DNA of 64,000 nt from Paenibacillus glycanilyticus (GTDB lineage Bacteria; Bacillota; Bacilli; Paenibacillales; Paenibacillaceae): positions 62,001 to 126,000 of the forward strand of contig NZ_BSSQ01000019.1 in the NCBI RefSeq assembly GCF_030161375.1. Reading direction: 5' to 3'. A program made the translations under genes and the position numbers. The notes beneath the pieces were generated by a model. That model did not search any database and was not told where the DNA came from. It saw only the letters and a program-made list of their open reading frames with translations. Each line of letters opens with the position of its first letter. Within the stretch, counting starts at the first letter, position 1. Below are positions 25,071 to 33,527 of the stretch, piece by piece.

Positions 25071-26874
25071 CCTGCGCCGAGGATACGGCATCGTAAATCG
25101 CTTAACCCCAACCTACATTCCGCTTGCCGTTGCCTCATCCTTTATTAAAGCGTTTCAGCCGTTAATGGTACTCTTCCTGTCCGCCCAAATCATTAACGAG
25201 TTGGCTGGGAATCGCGACACCGGGCGCATTACGGTCTATGCCATACTTACGGTTGGGCTTGCGTTTGCCGCTTCGGCTATCCAAGCTGCAATTAACCGGC
25301 GGATCACAACTTTGAACAGTACGTTGTGGGCGCGATTCTACTTCTTCCTGGGCAACCGGTATATGCAACTGAACTATGATCAAGTGGAAGATACCATGAA
25401 TAATGAAAGATTAGCGGATATTGAAGCGAAGACGAACGGCAACGGATTGGGTATTCTGCGCCTGCACTACAGTCTGCCGGAGCTCCTACAGCCTCTTTTT
25501 GAACTGATATTATCTATTATACTGGTTATAGGGATGTTCACTTCCGCTTCCTCCTACGAGCAGACGTTTATAACGTCACCGTATGCAACAGGCATACTTA
25601 TTCTTCTCATCCTGTCTATGATTCCATTTACATATGTTATCAAGAAGAAGGAGGAGAAAATTCAGAAGAAAGTGTTTGAGGATAACCCGAAAGCAAACAC
25701 TTATGTTCATTTTTTCAATGAATATATGCAGTCCAAAAATGCCGCAAAGGACATTCGGCTCTATAAACAGGCACCGGCGATCGAGGATCATTACAATAAG
25801 TCGGTTGGAGCGGAGTACTGGTACCGCATATTTGACTTGATCGGAAAAAACAACGCATTGGCAGCGGCTATGAATGCAGTACTCGGAGGTTGCGTTTATC
25901 TCTTTATCGGTCTTCGGGCACTTTATGGGATGTATCCAATTGGCAGCGTAGTTCAGTACATCGGCGCGGTTACGGGCGCTGTTGGCGCGCTGGCCAAGCT
26001 GGTCTCGGTTGTGGGCAATTTTATTACAAACAACCCTTATCTTAACCTCGTGTTCGAATATCTTGATCTGCCGGACAATATGCACAACACCGCTGGGAGC
26101 AGACAAATCCCGCAAGAAGGGCTTGAATTTGAGTTTCGTAATGTCTCGTTCAAGTATCCCGGGTCCACTAATTACGCCATCAATAACCTGAGCATGAAAT
26201 TGAATATCGGCGAACGGCTTGCGGTCGTGGGGTTGAATGGCAGCGGCAAGACAACGATGATCAAGCTGTTATGCCGGCTTTATGAACCTACGGAGGGCGT
26301 TATCACATTAAACGGGATCGACATTAGGGAATATGACTATTCGGCGTGTATGGGCGTATTCAGCGTTGTGTTCCAAGATTTCAAGCTATATTCGTTCTCG
26401 CTTGGCCATAACGTTGCCTCCTCCGAGGATTATGACGCAGCATTGGTAGAGGAGTCTCTGATCATGGCAGGGCTTGGCGAGAAGTTGAAGAACTTGCCGG
26501 AAGGGCTTCATACCTACCTGCATAAGGATTTCTCTGACGACGGCGTGGAGTTTTCAGGCGGCGAAGCGCAGAAGGTGGCTCTTGCAAGGGCATTGTACAA
26601 GAACGCGCCTTTCGTAATCCTGGATGAACCTACGGCGGCTCTGGATCCGATCGCGGAGTTCGAGATCTATTCCCGATTCAATGAGTTAATAGGCGGTAAG
26701 ACGGCAATCTTCGTATCGCACCGGCTCTCGTCTTGCCGATTCTGTCATGACATCGCCGTGTTTCACGAGGGTCGGCTGATCCAACGCGGCTCCCATGACG
26801 AGCTTGTAACTATCCGGGACGGAAAATACGCTGAGCTTTGGAATGCGCAGGCTCAGTATTACGTCGGGGCATAA
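25045..26874 (+). CDS. ABC exporter half-transporter 2 (TMD-NBD)
   Basis: Partner half-transporter, 609 residues. Membrane domain spans about 1-330 and the ATPase domain about 360-595, with Walker A GLNGSGKTT, signature FSGGEAQK, Walker B FVILDEPTAALDP and H-loop FVSHRL, all complete. Both halves share the uncommon DPIAE.EIY segment after Walker B, indicating a duplicated pair. ATG 25045 lies inside the end of the upstream gene, after GGGGAGGTGAG. Neither ATPase site is visibly degenerate, so both may hydrolyse ATP. A bidirectional terminator follows. Confidence 0.9.
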   Translation: MKERSIWHNLRRGYGIVNRLTPTYIPLAVASSFIKAFQPLMVLFLSAQIINELAGNRDTGRITVYAILTVGLAFAASAIQAAINRRITTLNSTLWARFYFFLGNRYMQLNYDQVEDTMNNERLADIEAKTNGNGLGILRLHYSLPELLQPLFELILSIILVIGMFTSASSYEQTFITSPYATGILILLILSMIPFTYVIKKKEEKIQKKVFEDNPKANTYVHFFNEYMQSKNAAKDIRLYKQAPAIEDHYNKSVGAEYWYRIFDLIGKNNALAAAMNAVLGGCVYLFIGLRALYGMYPIGSVVQYIGAVTGAVGALAKLVSVVGNFITNNPYLNLVFEYLDLPDNMHNTAGSRQIPQEGLEFEFRNVSFKYPGSTNYAINNLSMKLNIGERLAVVGLNGSGKTTMIKLLCRLYEPTEGVITLNGIDIREYDYSACMGVFSVVFQDFKLYSFSLGHNVASSEDYDAALVEESLIMAGLGEKLKNLPEGLHTYLHKDFSDDGVEFSGGEAQKVALARALYKNAPFVILDEPTAALDPIAEFEIYSRFNELIGGKTAIFVSHRLSSCRFCHDIAVFHEGRLIQRGSHDELVTIRDGKYAELWNAQAQYYVGA

Positions 26875-26907
26875 GATAAGGATAAAAGGGAGGGTTCTTC
26901 ATATCCC

Positions 26908-26940
26908 AACAAAAACGCCGAGATTCGGCGTTTTTTGTTA
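26908..26940. terminator. Bidirectional terminator between the ABC and XRE genes
   Basis: AACAAAAACGCCGA pairs with TCGGCGTTTTTTGTT around GAT, with T-rich tails on both strands. The XRE gene begins its stop codon at the edge. Confidence 0.9.
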
Positions 26941-27141
26941 TTCTTGACGATACTCGAGAAGGTCGCCGGGTTGGCAATCTAGCGCCTTGCATATCGCTTC
27001 AAGGGTGGATAAGCGAATCGCTTTAGCTTTGCCGTTTTTTAGGATCGACAGATTTGCCATTGTGATTCCGATTTTTTCTGCAAGTTCAGTAACGCTCATC
27101 TTCCGTTTAGCCAACATTACGTCAATATTGATGATCATCAT
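26938..27141 (-). CDS. XRE-family small helix-turn-helix regulator
   Basis: A 67-residue Cro/CI-type DNA-binding protein, nearly a bare HTH domain (MSVTELAEKIGITMANLSILKNGK), ending in DLLEYRQE as in the YozG-like subgroup. Start ATG at 27139-27141 overlaps the stop of the DUF2975 gene upstream by four bases (ATGA-type), after AGGAGC. The pair of a DUF2975 membrane protein and a YozG-like regulator is common in Firmicutes and is probably a membrane-linked regulatory pair; the target is unknown. Confidence 0.88.
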   Translation of the reverse strand: MMIINIDVMLAKRKMSVTELAEKIGITMANLSILKNGKAKAIRLSTLEAICKALDCQPGDLLEYRQE

Positions 27142-27611
27142 ACCGTTAGCTCCTGTTCATCTTTGAGCTCGATCGCGTTATTAAGCAGTTTCTCCAGCAC
27201 GGCCGCAAATACTGCGATGACGACTGGCGCGCAGGTTACAAATAATCCGATGACCATGACGCCTGGCGCATCCGCGCCGTCGGCTACAAAATAGAAGAGC
27301 GGGATATTACATGCAAACATCAAAGATACGACAACCGCCGCTCGTTTGATCTTCTTAAGCGCTAATACTGAAGCCCCTGAAAAAGCTGTATTTTTATCGA
27401 TGTATCTCAGTAACTTAAAGGCCTGAAGCAGCGTAAACAAATACGCAATAGACGCTACATATGCAGCCAGGGCGGAAAGATACACTTTGATGTCCGGAAA
27501 GTCAGGCATCATACTATGCGCCATAGCCGGAAGCCCGTAAACACACATGACTAACGCGGGAATTGCCATAACAACCAGAACAACTTTTAGAAAGAGTGTT
27601 TCTCTTTTCAT
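27138..27611 (-). CDS. DUF2975 membrane protein
   Basis: A 157-residue protein with four hydrophobic helices (about 8-28, 45-64, 90-110, 118-140) and the DUF2975 pattern (FKLLRYIDKNTAFSGASVLALKKIKRAA). The C-terminus is acidic. It is first in a two-gene operon with the XRE regulator at 26938, overlapping by four bases. Function unknown. Confidence 0.85.
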   Translation of the reverse strand: MKRETLFLKVVLVVMAIPALVMCVYGLPAMAHSMMPDFPDIKVYLSALAAYVASIAYLFTLLQAFKLLRYIDKNTAFSGASVLALKKIKRAAVVVSLMFACNIPLFYFVADGADAPGVMVIGLFVTCAPVVIAVFAAVLEKLLNNAIELKDEQELTV

Positions 27612-27753
27612 TCATTTCACCTCAAATTCGATTTTAGCACTTCGTTTATCGTTTTACAATAAAAATATATTGATTCGTTTGCATTCAATTATTGAGCAGT
27701 TATCTTGAATGAGCTATGTTAAAATATGGATGAAGGTGATTTAGGAGGGATAT

Positions 27754-28290
27754 ATGATGTTAGAAAAAACGGATATGGAGATTCTGATTGATTCCGATCG
27801 AGATCCTGATAAGCCTTTAGTTGTGTTAATGTGTGGAATTGCCGGTTCAGGGAAAACGACCTTTTCTCAAAAAATGGAGGAGTATGGATATATACGTCTC
27901 TCCATAGATGAGGAGGTATGGTCCGTTAACGGACGATATGGAATTGATTATCCCATTGATAAGTACAGGGAAAATTTAAATAAAGCGCATATTAGTTTAC
28001 ATAATAAGATCGTGCAATTTATTCAAGATAAGAAACGGGTTGTGGTTGATTCTAGTTTTTGGAGCAAGTCGGAAAGAAATAAATATAAGCGGATTATTGA
28101 GAATGCCGAAGGGGAATGGAAACTCATTTACTTAAAAGTGCAGCCTGATGAATTGCGGAAGCGCCTTAAGATTCGCAGCCAACGGTTTGATGCCAATGCT
28201 CCCTTTACGATTACAGAAGAGTTGTTTTCAACATTTCTCAATGGATTTGAAGAACCAAGGGATGAAGGAGAAATTGTTATAGAGAATTGA
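27754..28290 (+). CDS. P-loop kinase-like ATP-binding protein
   Basis: A 178-residue P-loop protein with Walker A CGIAGSGKTTFSQ at about residue 27, then YIRLSIDEEVW, a DSSFWSKSERNKY segment and an R-rich lid (DELRKRLKIRSQRF). This is the arrangement of the small AAA_33 kinases that phosphorylate nucleosides, sugars or antibiotics; the substrate is not evident. ATG 27754 has TAGGAGGG upstream. AT-rich. A truncated chloramphenicol-phosphotransferase-like remnant follows directly. Confidence 0.82.
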   Translation: MMLEKTDMEILIDSDRDPDKPLVVLMCGIAGSGKTTFSQKMEEYGYIRLSIDEEVWSVNGRYGIDYPIDKYRENLNKAHISLHNKIVQFIQDKKRVVVDSSFWSKSERNKYKRIIENAEGEWKLIYLKVQPDELRKRLKIRSQRFDANAPFTITEELFSTFLNGFEEPRDEGEIVIEN

Positions 28291-28307
28291 AAAGGTTGTC
28301 CGAATGA

Positions 28308-28802
28308 AACGCAAATCTAATAGATAAGTTTAATAATTACAATGATTTTGTTAACAATAAATTTCCAGATGAACCTCCAAGAGGAATTGATCATCAGGTT
28401 GTCTCGCAAATAGTTGATCATTCCATATGCTCGGTGTACCATTCGACCATTAAATTGTTATCAGAACTGGGTTTTAACGTGATAGTAGATACCGTAATCG
28501 CAAATGACAGGTACTTTAATGATTTCTATGATTCACTTGTTGATTATCCTATATTATTTGTAGGCGTGTTATGCTCGAAAGAAGAACTCTCAAGAAGAGA
28601 GCAGAGCAGGGGAGATCGAATCATTGGACTAGCACATTCCCAGTTCGACCGCGTATATTCCTATAATGAATATGATCTTGAAGTAAATACGGAAAAGCTG
28701 AGTCCATCCGAATGTGCCGATAAAATAGTAAGTTTTATTAAGTCCGACCAAGGTTACTCTGCATTTAAGAAATTAAGTACAAGAAATATTAGTGTTTCAT
28801 AG
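28308..28802 (+). pseudogene. 5'-truncated chloramphenicol-phosphotransferase-like remnant
   Basis: The frame from 28308 (after a TGA at 28305) to 28802 matches the middle and C-terminal part of chloramphenicol 3-O-phosphotransferase: GFNVIVDTVIAND, LFVGVLCSKEELSRREQSRGDR and the EYDLEVNTEKLSPSECADKIV tail. The N-terminal P-loop and the catalytic Asp region after it are missing, and only 18 bases separate the frame from the previous gene. There is no good start; GTG 28434 would give an even shorter 122-residue piece. It is best read as a dead fragment. A short functional protein cannot be excluded. Confidence 0.65.
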
Positions 28803-28853
28803 TAGGCAAATCCATCAGATAACAAAAAACAATAAATAACCTAGATAAAATGA

Positions 28854-28882
28854 AGAGACCATAGCTCGCTGCTATGGTCTCT
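28854..28882. terminator. Perfect hairpin between the CPT remnant and the VOC gene
   Basis: AGAGACCATAGC pairs with GCTATGGTCTCT around TCGCT. T runs are weak, so termination is likely but not certain; it separates convergent genes. Confidence 0.65.
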
Positions 28883-28919
28883 ATCTATGAAGCGGTCAGT
28901 AAATCACTTCAACTATCCG

Positions 28920-29324
28920 TCAACGTCTACCGCTGAACCGCTTGATCGCTTCCTCGGTCACCGGCGTGAAGAGGTTAACCAGGTTGCCATCGGGATCGCG
29001 AAACAACATCGCGCGGTTGCCCCACGGCATAGTGGTTGGTTCCTTTACCCACTCATCAATAAACGGCTTCAAGCGCTCGTATTCGGCATCGACATCGTGG
29101 ACGCGGAACTCGATGATGACACTGTGATTGTTGGCCGCCATTGCTGAACCAGCACCGAACAGTTGCACGGTCTGGGAGTGTCCGATCGCCAAGGTGCATG
29201 ATGGCAGAACGAATTCGGCGAAGACAGGTGCGAGGCGTTCCGCCGAAATACCCAAGACTTTCTCATAAAACTCGACGAGACGACCGACATCGTCGGTAAT
29301 AATGCGTACAGAAGCTAAATTCAC
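28920..29324 (-). CDS. VOC-superfamily (glyoxalase/bleomycin-resistance-like) protein
   Basis: A 134-residue protein with two beta-alpha-beta-beta-beta units of the vicinal oxygen chelate fold (VRIITDDVGRLVEFYEKVLG at the start; AMLFRDPDGNLVNLFTPV near the end). Such domains bind a metal for isomerisation, ring cleavage, or simply sequester an antibiotic. Start GTG at 29322-29324 follows AGGAAGG. Its GC content is higher than that of both neighbours. Role unknown. Confidence 0.86.
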   Translation of the reverse strand: MNLASVRIITDDVGRLVEFYEKVLGISAERLAPVFAEFVLPSCTLAIGHSQTVQLFGAGSAMAANNHSVIIEFRVHDVDAEYERLKPFIDEWVKEPTTMPWGNRAMLFRDPDGNLVNLFTPVTEEAIKRFSGRR

Positions 29325-29404
29325 GAGATACCATCCTTCCTATACTAAAAGATAACAAACCGTATTAGATCGCGATCCTTTACAGTTACTGACTCCGAGT
29401 ATAA

Positions 29405-29442
29405 TAAAACGCTACTGACAACAGTATGTCAGTAGCGTTTTA
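29405..29442. terminator. Orphan terminator-like hairpin
   Basis: AAAACGCTACTGACA pairs with TGTCAGTAGCGTTTT around ACAGTA, a fifteen-base perfect stem with A and T tails. It sits upstream of both flanking genes, which diverge, so it terminates no visible gene. Confidence 0.7.
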
Positions 29443-29566
29443 CCATTCTGTTTTGATTTGGCAGGATTGTTCAATAACTCCGCGAATACTTAAAAATTGA
29501 TTGTTTTCCCGATATTCAGCATCGGCTAACACCGTAAGAAGATCTTCATGTTTAGGAGGGGTCTAT

Positions 29567-30349
29567 ATGATATTGGAAAAAGTTATAAATAGAGTGGCAA
29601 TACAAAGTGAATACAAGGATTTTGTTGATAAGTATATAAATCATATACTTACCGAATTTAAAGATAAGATTCATAGCATTTATATGTGTGGTTCGATTCC
29701 AAAAGGAACTGCTACACCTTTTCAGTCAGATGCAGACTTTACTATTGTATGTGTAAATCCCAAAGATATTGATTACGAAAGATTGTCAAATATTAAAGAA
29801 AAGATTTTGGAAGAGTATCCAGTATTAACTAAGATTGATACGACAATTTGCCTGATTGACGATGTATTAAGTAAACCGAATGAGTGGGGTTTTTGGATTA
29901 AGATCATTTGTGTTTGCATATATGGTCATGACGTTGGTGAAAGAGTGCCGCCGATAATGGCTTCTCCAGAGTTCATTTTAGACTTAAACAGAGAGACCAA
30001 GGAGGAAGTAGATCGTGTACGTAGCTCACTTTCTAATGCTAGTGATAACACAATGAAGACTAGATATATTAAAGGTTATTCTAAGCGATTAATTCGTGCA
30101 TTATACTCTTTGGTTATAGAAGATACAGGTGTATGGCAAGATGACATTCTTAAGATGAAAAATGCCATTGTAGTCTATTGTGAGATTGACTCCGCTTTAG
30201 TTGATTATCTGTATGCTTGTTACTTGGATAGTAGTAATGTACCTGTTGAAGAGTTTCTTGGAATTGCAGATGAAGTATATAGCTATTTTGAGAACGCGTT
30301 AAATGCAATGGCTGCTTCCAGAAAAATAGGAGAGTGGTGGGGAGAATGA
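29567..30349 (+). CDS. Nucleotidyltransferase-domain protein (aminoglycoside adenylyltransferase-like)
   Basis: A 260-residue nucleotidyltransferase: CGSIPKGTATPFQSDADFT carries the GS...D.D pattern that binds the nucleotide and metal, with a helical C-terminal domain. The layout is similar to antibiotic nucleotidyltransferases, but no substrate motif is readable. ATG 29567 follows TAGGAGGGG; a start at 29501 would add unrelated residues. The gene is markedly AT-rich compared with the NucB and GH2 genes to the right. It overlaps the following GNAT gene by four bases (ATGA). Confidence 0.8.
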   Translation: MILEKVINRVAIQSEYKDFVDKYINHILTEFKDKIHSIYMCGSIPKGTATPFQSDADFTIVCVNPKDIDYERLSNIKEKILEEYPVLTKIDTTICLIDDVLSKPNEWGFWIKIICVCIYGHDVGERVPPIMASPEFILDLNRETKEEVDRVRSSLSNASDNTMKTRYIKGYSKRLIRALYSLVIEDTGVWQDDILKMKNAIVVYCEIDSALVDYLYACYLDSSNVPVEEFLGIADEVYSYFENALNAMAASRKIGEWWGE

Positions 30350-30822
30350 ACTTTTGGGAGAGAGATGGCTTTACGATTTCAACTAATAAAGGTTACTTGG
30401 ACATAGAAGTAGTCTTTAACTATTTGAATAATGAATCTTATTGGGCAAATGGAATACCTAAAGAAACGGTAACCAAATCCATTGAAAATACAGCCTTATG
30501 TTTTGGAGTTTATAAGGGTAACCCCAAAGTTGAACCAGCGCAACTAATTGGCTTCGCAAGGGTTATTTCTGATTTAGCTACATTTGCATATCTTGCTGAT
30601 GTATTTATACTTGAACCTTATAGGGGATTAGGGTTATCTAAATGGCTAATTAGCACCATTATTGAACATGCTGAACTACAAAGAGTTCGCAGGTTTTTGT
30701 TAGCAACGAATGACGCACATTCTTTATATTCGCAATATGGTTTTGAACCATTGGAGAGTCCTCAATTATTCATGCAGATAGCTCGTAAAAACATCTACAA
30801 AAGCAGTACAACTGAAACATAG
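30346..30822 (+). CDS. GNAT-family N-acetyltransferase
   Basis: A 158-residue acetyltransferase with the acetyl-CoA-binding motif A (YLADVFILEPYRGLGLSKWLI), a beta-bulge motif (RFLLATNDAH) and a terminal SLYSQYGFEPL. It starts at ATG 30346, inside the stop of the nucleotidyltransferase gene, and is equally AT-rich, so both probably arrived together. The acceptor substrate is unknown. Confidence 0.88.
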   Translation: MNFWERDGFTISTNKGYLDIEVVFNYLNNESYWANGIPKETVTKSIENTALCFGVYKGNPKVEPAQLIGFARVISDLATFAYLADVFILEPYRGLGLSKWLISTIIEHAELQRVRRFLLATNDAHSLYSQYGFEPLESPQLFMQIARKNIYKSSTTET

Positions 30823-30855
30823 AAAGTACCGCTAAAGTAAATACGTAACATCAAT

Positions 30856-30889
30856 AACAAACGGCAGCCGCTCGGGCTGCCGTTTTGTT
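30856..30889. terminator. Bidirectional terminator between the GNAT and nucB genes
   Basis: AACAAACGGCAGCC pairs with GGCTGCCGTTTTGTT around GCTCG, with T-rich tails both ways. Confidence 0.88.
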
Positions 30890-30893
30890 GATC

Positions 30894-31580
30894 CTAGTTC
30901 TCGCAAGCTACGCCGTCGCCGTCACCGTCGAGTTGACGGGAATAGCCGGGGTCGCTTGCGTGCAATGGATTTTTCCCCGCAGCTCTTACCTCCGAGCAGT
31001 TCCGGTAAGTGACGGAGCTTGACTTGATCTTTGTGTCTGCAATTTTTGTGTCAGTGCTCTTCGTACTCGTGCTCTTGGTGCTTGTGCTCTTGGAGGTTGG
31101 CTTCACATCGCCGTCGGCACCTCCGTCAATCACGAACAAAACTCTTGTGCCGTCCGAGTAGTCGTCCAGATGATTGCCTACCCAGGATCCGGCTCCACGG
31201 TTGTCGGAGGGAGTTATGTAAGCAATATCCGCTCCCGTACCGCCTTCATCGCACATGGCCATTGGCCATTCATCGCGGTCATAGCCGGACTTGGTTGGAA
31301 TGCCGGCTAATGACTTCGAACGGTTGGCATCGGCGTCCCCGCGGTCCAAGGTGCAGACCGGCGATTCTCCGTCTTTGATCGCGTTCTGAATATGTGCCGC
31401 AGTCTCCGGATATTGGGCTGCAGGGAAGTGGACGATCACATCGTATTTGGTTGAAGCGACGGTTGTTGTTGCCGGTTCAGATGAAGGCATGGCGCAACCG
31501 CCAACCCCTAATAACAGGAGGGAAGTAATTAATAATATCAAATTCAGTTTGCGGATTCCAAATGGAAGGAACGTGGCCAT
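30894..31580 (-). CDS. nucB: NucB-like sporulation DNase with excalibur domain (lipoprotein)
   Basis: Secreted, lipid-anchored DNase. The signal peptide ends in a lipobox (LLLGVGGC), followed by the NucB domain (VHFPAAQYPETAAHIQ.AI, CTLDRGDADANRS, YDRDEWPMAMCDEGG, DNRGAGSWVGN), a low-complexity linker of STKST/TKIADTK repeats, and a C-terminal excalibur calcium-binding motif (NCSEVRAAGKNPLH.., DGDGDGVACEN). B. subtilis NucB is secreted and sporulation-linked; the excalibur and lipoprotein parts make this version cell-attached. Length is 228. Start at 31578-31580. Confidence 0.88.
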   Translation of the reverse strand: MATFLPFGIRKLNLILLITSLLLLGVGGCAMPSSEPATTTVASTKYDVIVHFPAAQYPETAAHIQNAIKDGESPVCTLDRGDADANRSKSLAGIPTKSGYDRDEWPMAMCDEGGTGADIAYITPSDNRGAGSWVGNHLDDYSDGTRVLFVIDGGADGDVKPTSKSTSTKSTSTKSTDTKIADTKIKSSSVTYRNCSEVRAAGKNPLHASDPGYSRQLDGDGDGVACEN

Positions 31581-31657
31581 AACAATCCCCTTTATCTAAG
31601 ATGTCCAGTCTATCTTATAGGAAATAGGGAGGGATTACCATGCAAATCCTTCCACTC

Positions 31658-33367
31658 TTAATCCTCCCAGCTCTTATAAATACGCCGCACTTCCCTGAAA
31701 GCTTGCTTTGGCTTCCGGTATTCATTGACGAGTCCTTTATTGTTGAAGCTTCGGGCACGATCGCGGAAATGGCTGCCGTTGCTCTTCAGATCGCCCCGAA
31801 TATCCGCAAACTGCCAGATGTAGGTACCGCCGATTCGGGGGTCTTCACGGAAAATATGAAGAGCTTCCGTCACGATATGCGACTGGTAATCTTCGCTGAA
31901 TAACCGCGGCTCCCATCCCACATCGCCGAAAATTCCGGCGCCTCCGAACTCGGTCATGAGGACCGGTTTATCCCCGGCACCAAGCGCCTCGGTACGTTCA
32001 TGGAATTTCTCGAGCATTCCCTTAAAGCCTTCTACTTGCCCTTCATACCAGCCATAATATTTGTTGATGCCAATGACGTCAACTAGCGGCAGCAACACAT
32101 CCTCAAGAGGATGCATGGTCGCGTAGGTAACTAGTCTGCTGGAGTCAAGCTGCCTGACAAGCTCAACCATTCGTTTCGTTAGTTCATAGGCATCTTGCGT
32201 CCGGGAGTCGATCTCGTTATGTACCGACCAAAATACAATGGAGGGATGATGTTGATGCATATTAACCATCTCTTCCATCATCGTTAACGCGCGTTCTTGG
32301 AATAGAGGTTCGCATACCGTCTCGTTCGGCAACATAGCCCCCCAGATTGGGATTTCGCTCCAAAACACAATCCCGTTCTCATCCAGAAGATCGAGCCAAT
32401 AGGAGCTTTGAGGGTAGTGGGAACCGCGAACCGTATTGCATCCAAGTTCAAGGATAATGTCGAGATCCTTCCGCATGAGCTTGGGAGGGAAGGCGAATCC
32501 CCATTCCGGATGCTCCTCATGCCGATTTACTCCTTTGAGGTAGACGGGAGAACCGTTAATGAGAATACGATGCTGGCGAGTCTCGATCTTGCGGAACCCG
32601 ATCCGCTCAATCTTGTCGTCTTCGTCAAGCATGGCCTTGAACAGATAGAGTTCCGGAGCGCCAGGGTTCCATAAGCGAACATCGGTCCAATTGAGTTTCA
32701 CCTCAAGTTCCAACGTTTGCCCTGCGCCGACCCGTAGATTCTGGGAATGGATCTGCTGGTCTCCTGCGTACAACGTGAAAGGAGTAGATTCATCCTCGAG
32801 CGATAGAGAACGAATGTTGACCCGGACGTTAATATTTGCATCTGACTCATCCAGCTCATATTTGATTTGAAGCTTATCGAGATACAGATTGGGAACAATC
32901 TGTAATTCTACAGAACGGATGATCCCTCCATAATGAAACCAATCGACAAGTTCTGTAGGAATCGTAAGTTTGTCCAAGGTGCTGTCCGTCCGGACAATGA
33001 GCTCATGTTCCCCCGCCGGCAAGGAAGGCACAATAAATTCGAATGGGGTATAACCGCCATAATGGTAGCCAAGATGTTGACCGTCTAGGTAAACGTCGGC
33101 ATGGCCTAAGACAGCATGGAAAATAAGACGGACATGCTGCGAGTCTTTTGTCCGCAGCTTTTTCCGGTACCAGGCAACGCCTTCATAATCATACAGATGC
33201 AGTTCGTTATTCCAGCAGGAAGGGACGTGCAGAACTTTCTCGGGATGTGGAAATCGCTCATGCCAGTTATTTTGCAATCCATGATCTTCGTAGTCTCTTA
33301 TAAAATCCCAAGGTCCGTCGAGCAGCGTGGTTTGGCGAATATGATGTTCGGCAAATGTTCTTATCAA
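31658..33367 (-). CDS. uidA: Glycoside hydrolase family 2, beta-glucuronidase type
   Basis: GH2 retaining glycosidase of 569 residues: jelly-roll sugar-binding domain (about 15-165), immunoglobulin-like domain (about 175-265) and TIM barrel. The acid/base is E385 (WSVHNE) and the nucleophile E473 (TEFGG). N542-x-K544 in FNNKG matches the NxK motif that recognises the glucuronate carboxylate in beta-glucuronidases, which favours that specificity over galactosidase. There is no signal peptide, so the substrate is imported or produced inside. The AraC gene opposite is the likely regulator. Confidence 0.9.
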   Translation of the reverse strand: MIRTFAEHHIRQTTLLDGPWDFIRDYEDHGLQNNWHERFPHPEKVLHVPSCWNNELHLYDYEGVAWYRKKLRTKDSQHVRLIFHAVLGHADVYLDGQHLGYHYGGYTPFEFIVPSLPAGEHELIVRTDSTLDKLTIPTELVDWFHYGGIIRSVELQIVPNLYLDKLQIKYELDESDANINVRVNIRSLSLEDESTPFTLYAGDQQIHSQNLRVGAGQTLELEVKLNWTDVRLWNPGAPELYLFKAMLDEDDKIERIGFRKIETRQHRILINGSPVYLKGVNRHEEHPEWGFAFPPKLMRKDLDIILELGCNTVRGSHYPQSSYWLDLLDENGIVFWSEIPIWGAMLPNETVCEPLFQERALTMMEEMVNMHQHHPSIVFWSVHNEIDSRTQDAYELTKRMVELVRQLDSSRLVTYATMHPLEDVLLPLVDVIGINKYYGWYEGQVEGFKGMLEKFHERTEALGAGDKPVLMTEFGGAGIFGDVGWEPRLFSEDYQSHIVTEALHIFREDPRIGGTYIWQFADIRGDLKSNGSHFRDRARSFNNKGLVNEYRKPKQAFREVRRIYKSWED

Positions 33368-33527
33368 GATAGCTCCTCCTCTAGTTCAATCGGTCATAGC
33401 ATGGCAGGTAATCGTCTGATAATATGGATAATATAGCATGTTGAAACCATTGACTGAATGGAAGAATCCGAATATGGCTTGTAAATTTCGATTCTATCAA
33501 GCAACGGACCGAAGGAGGGGAATGCGC

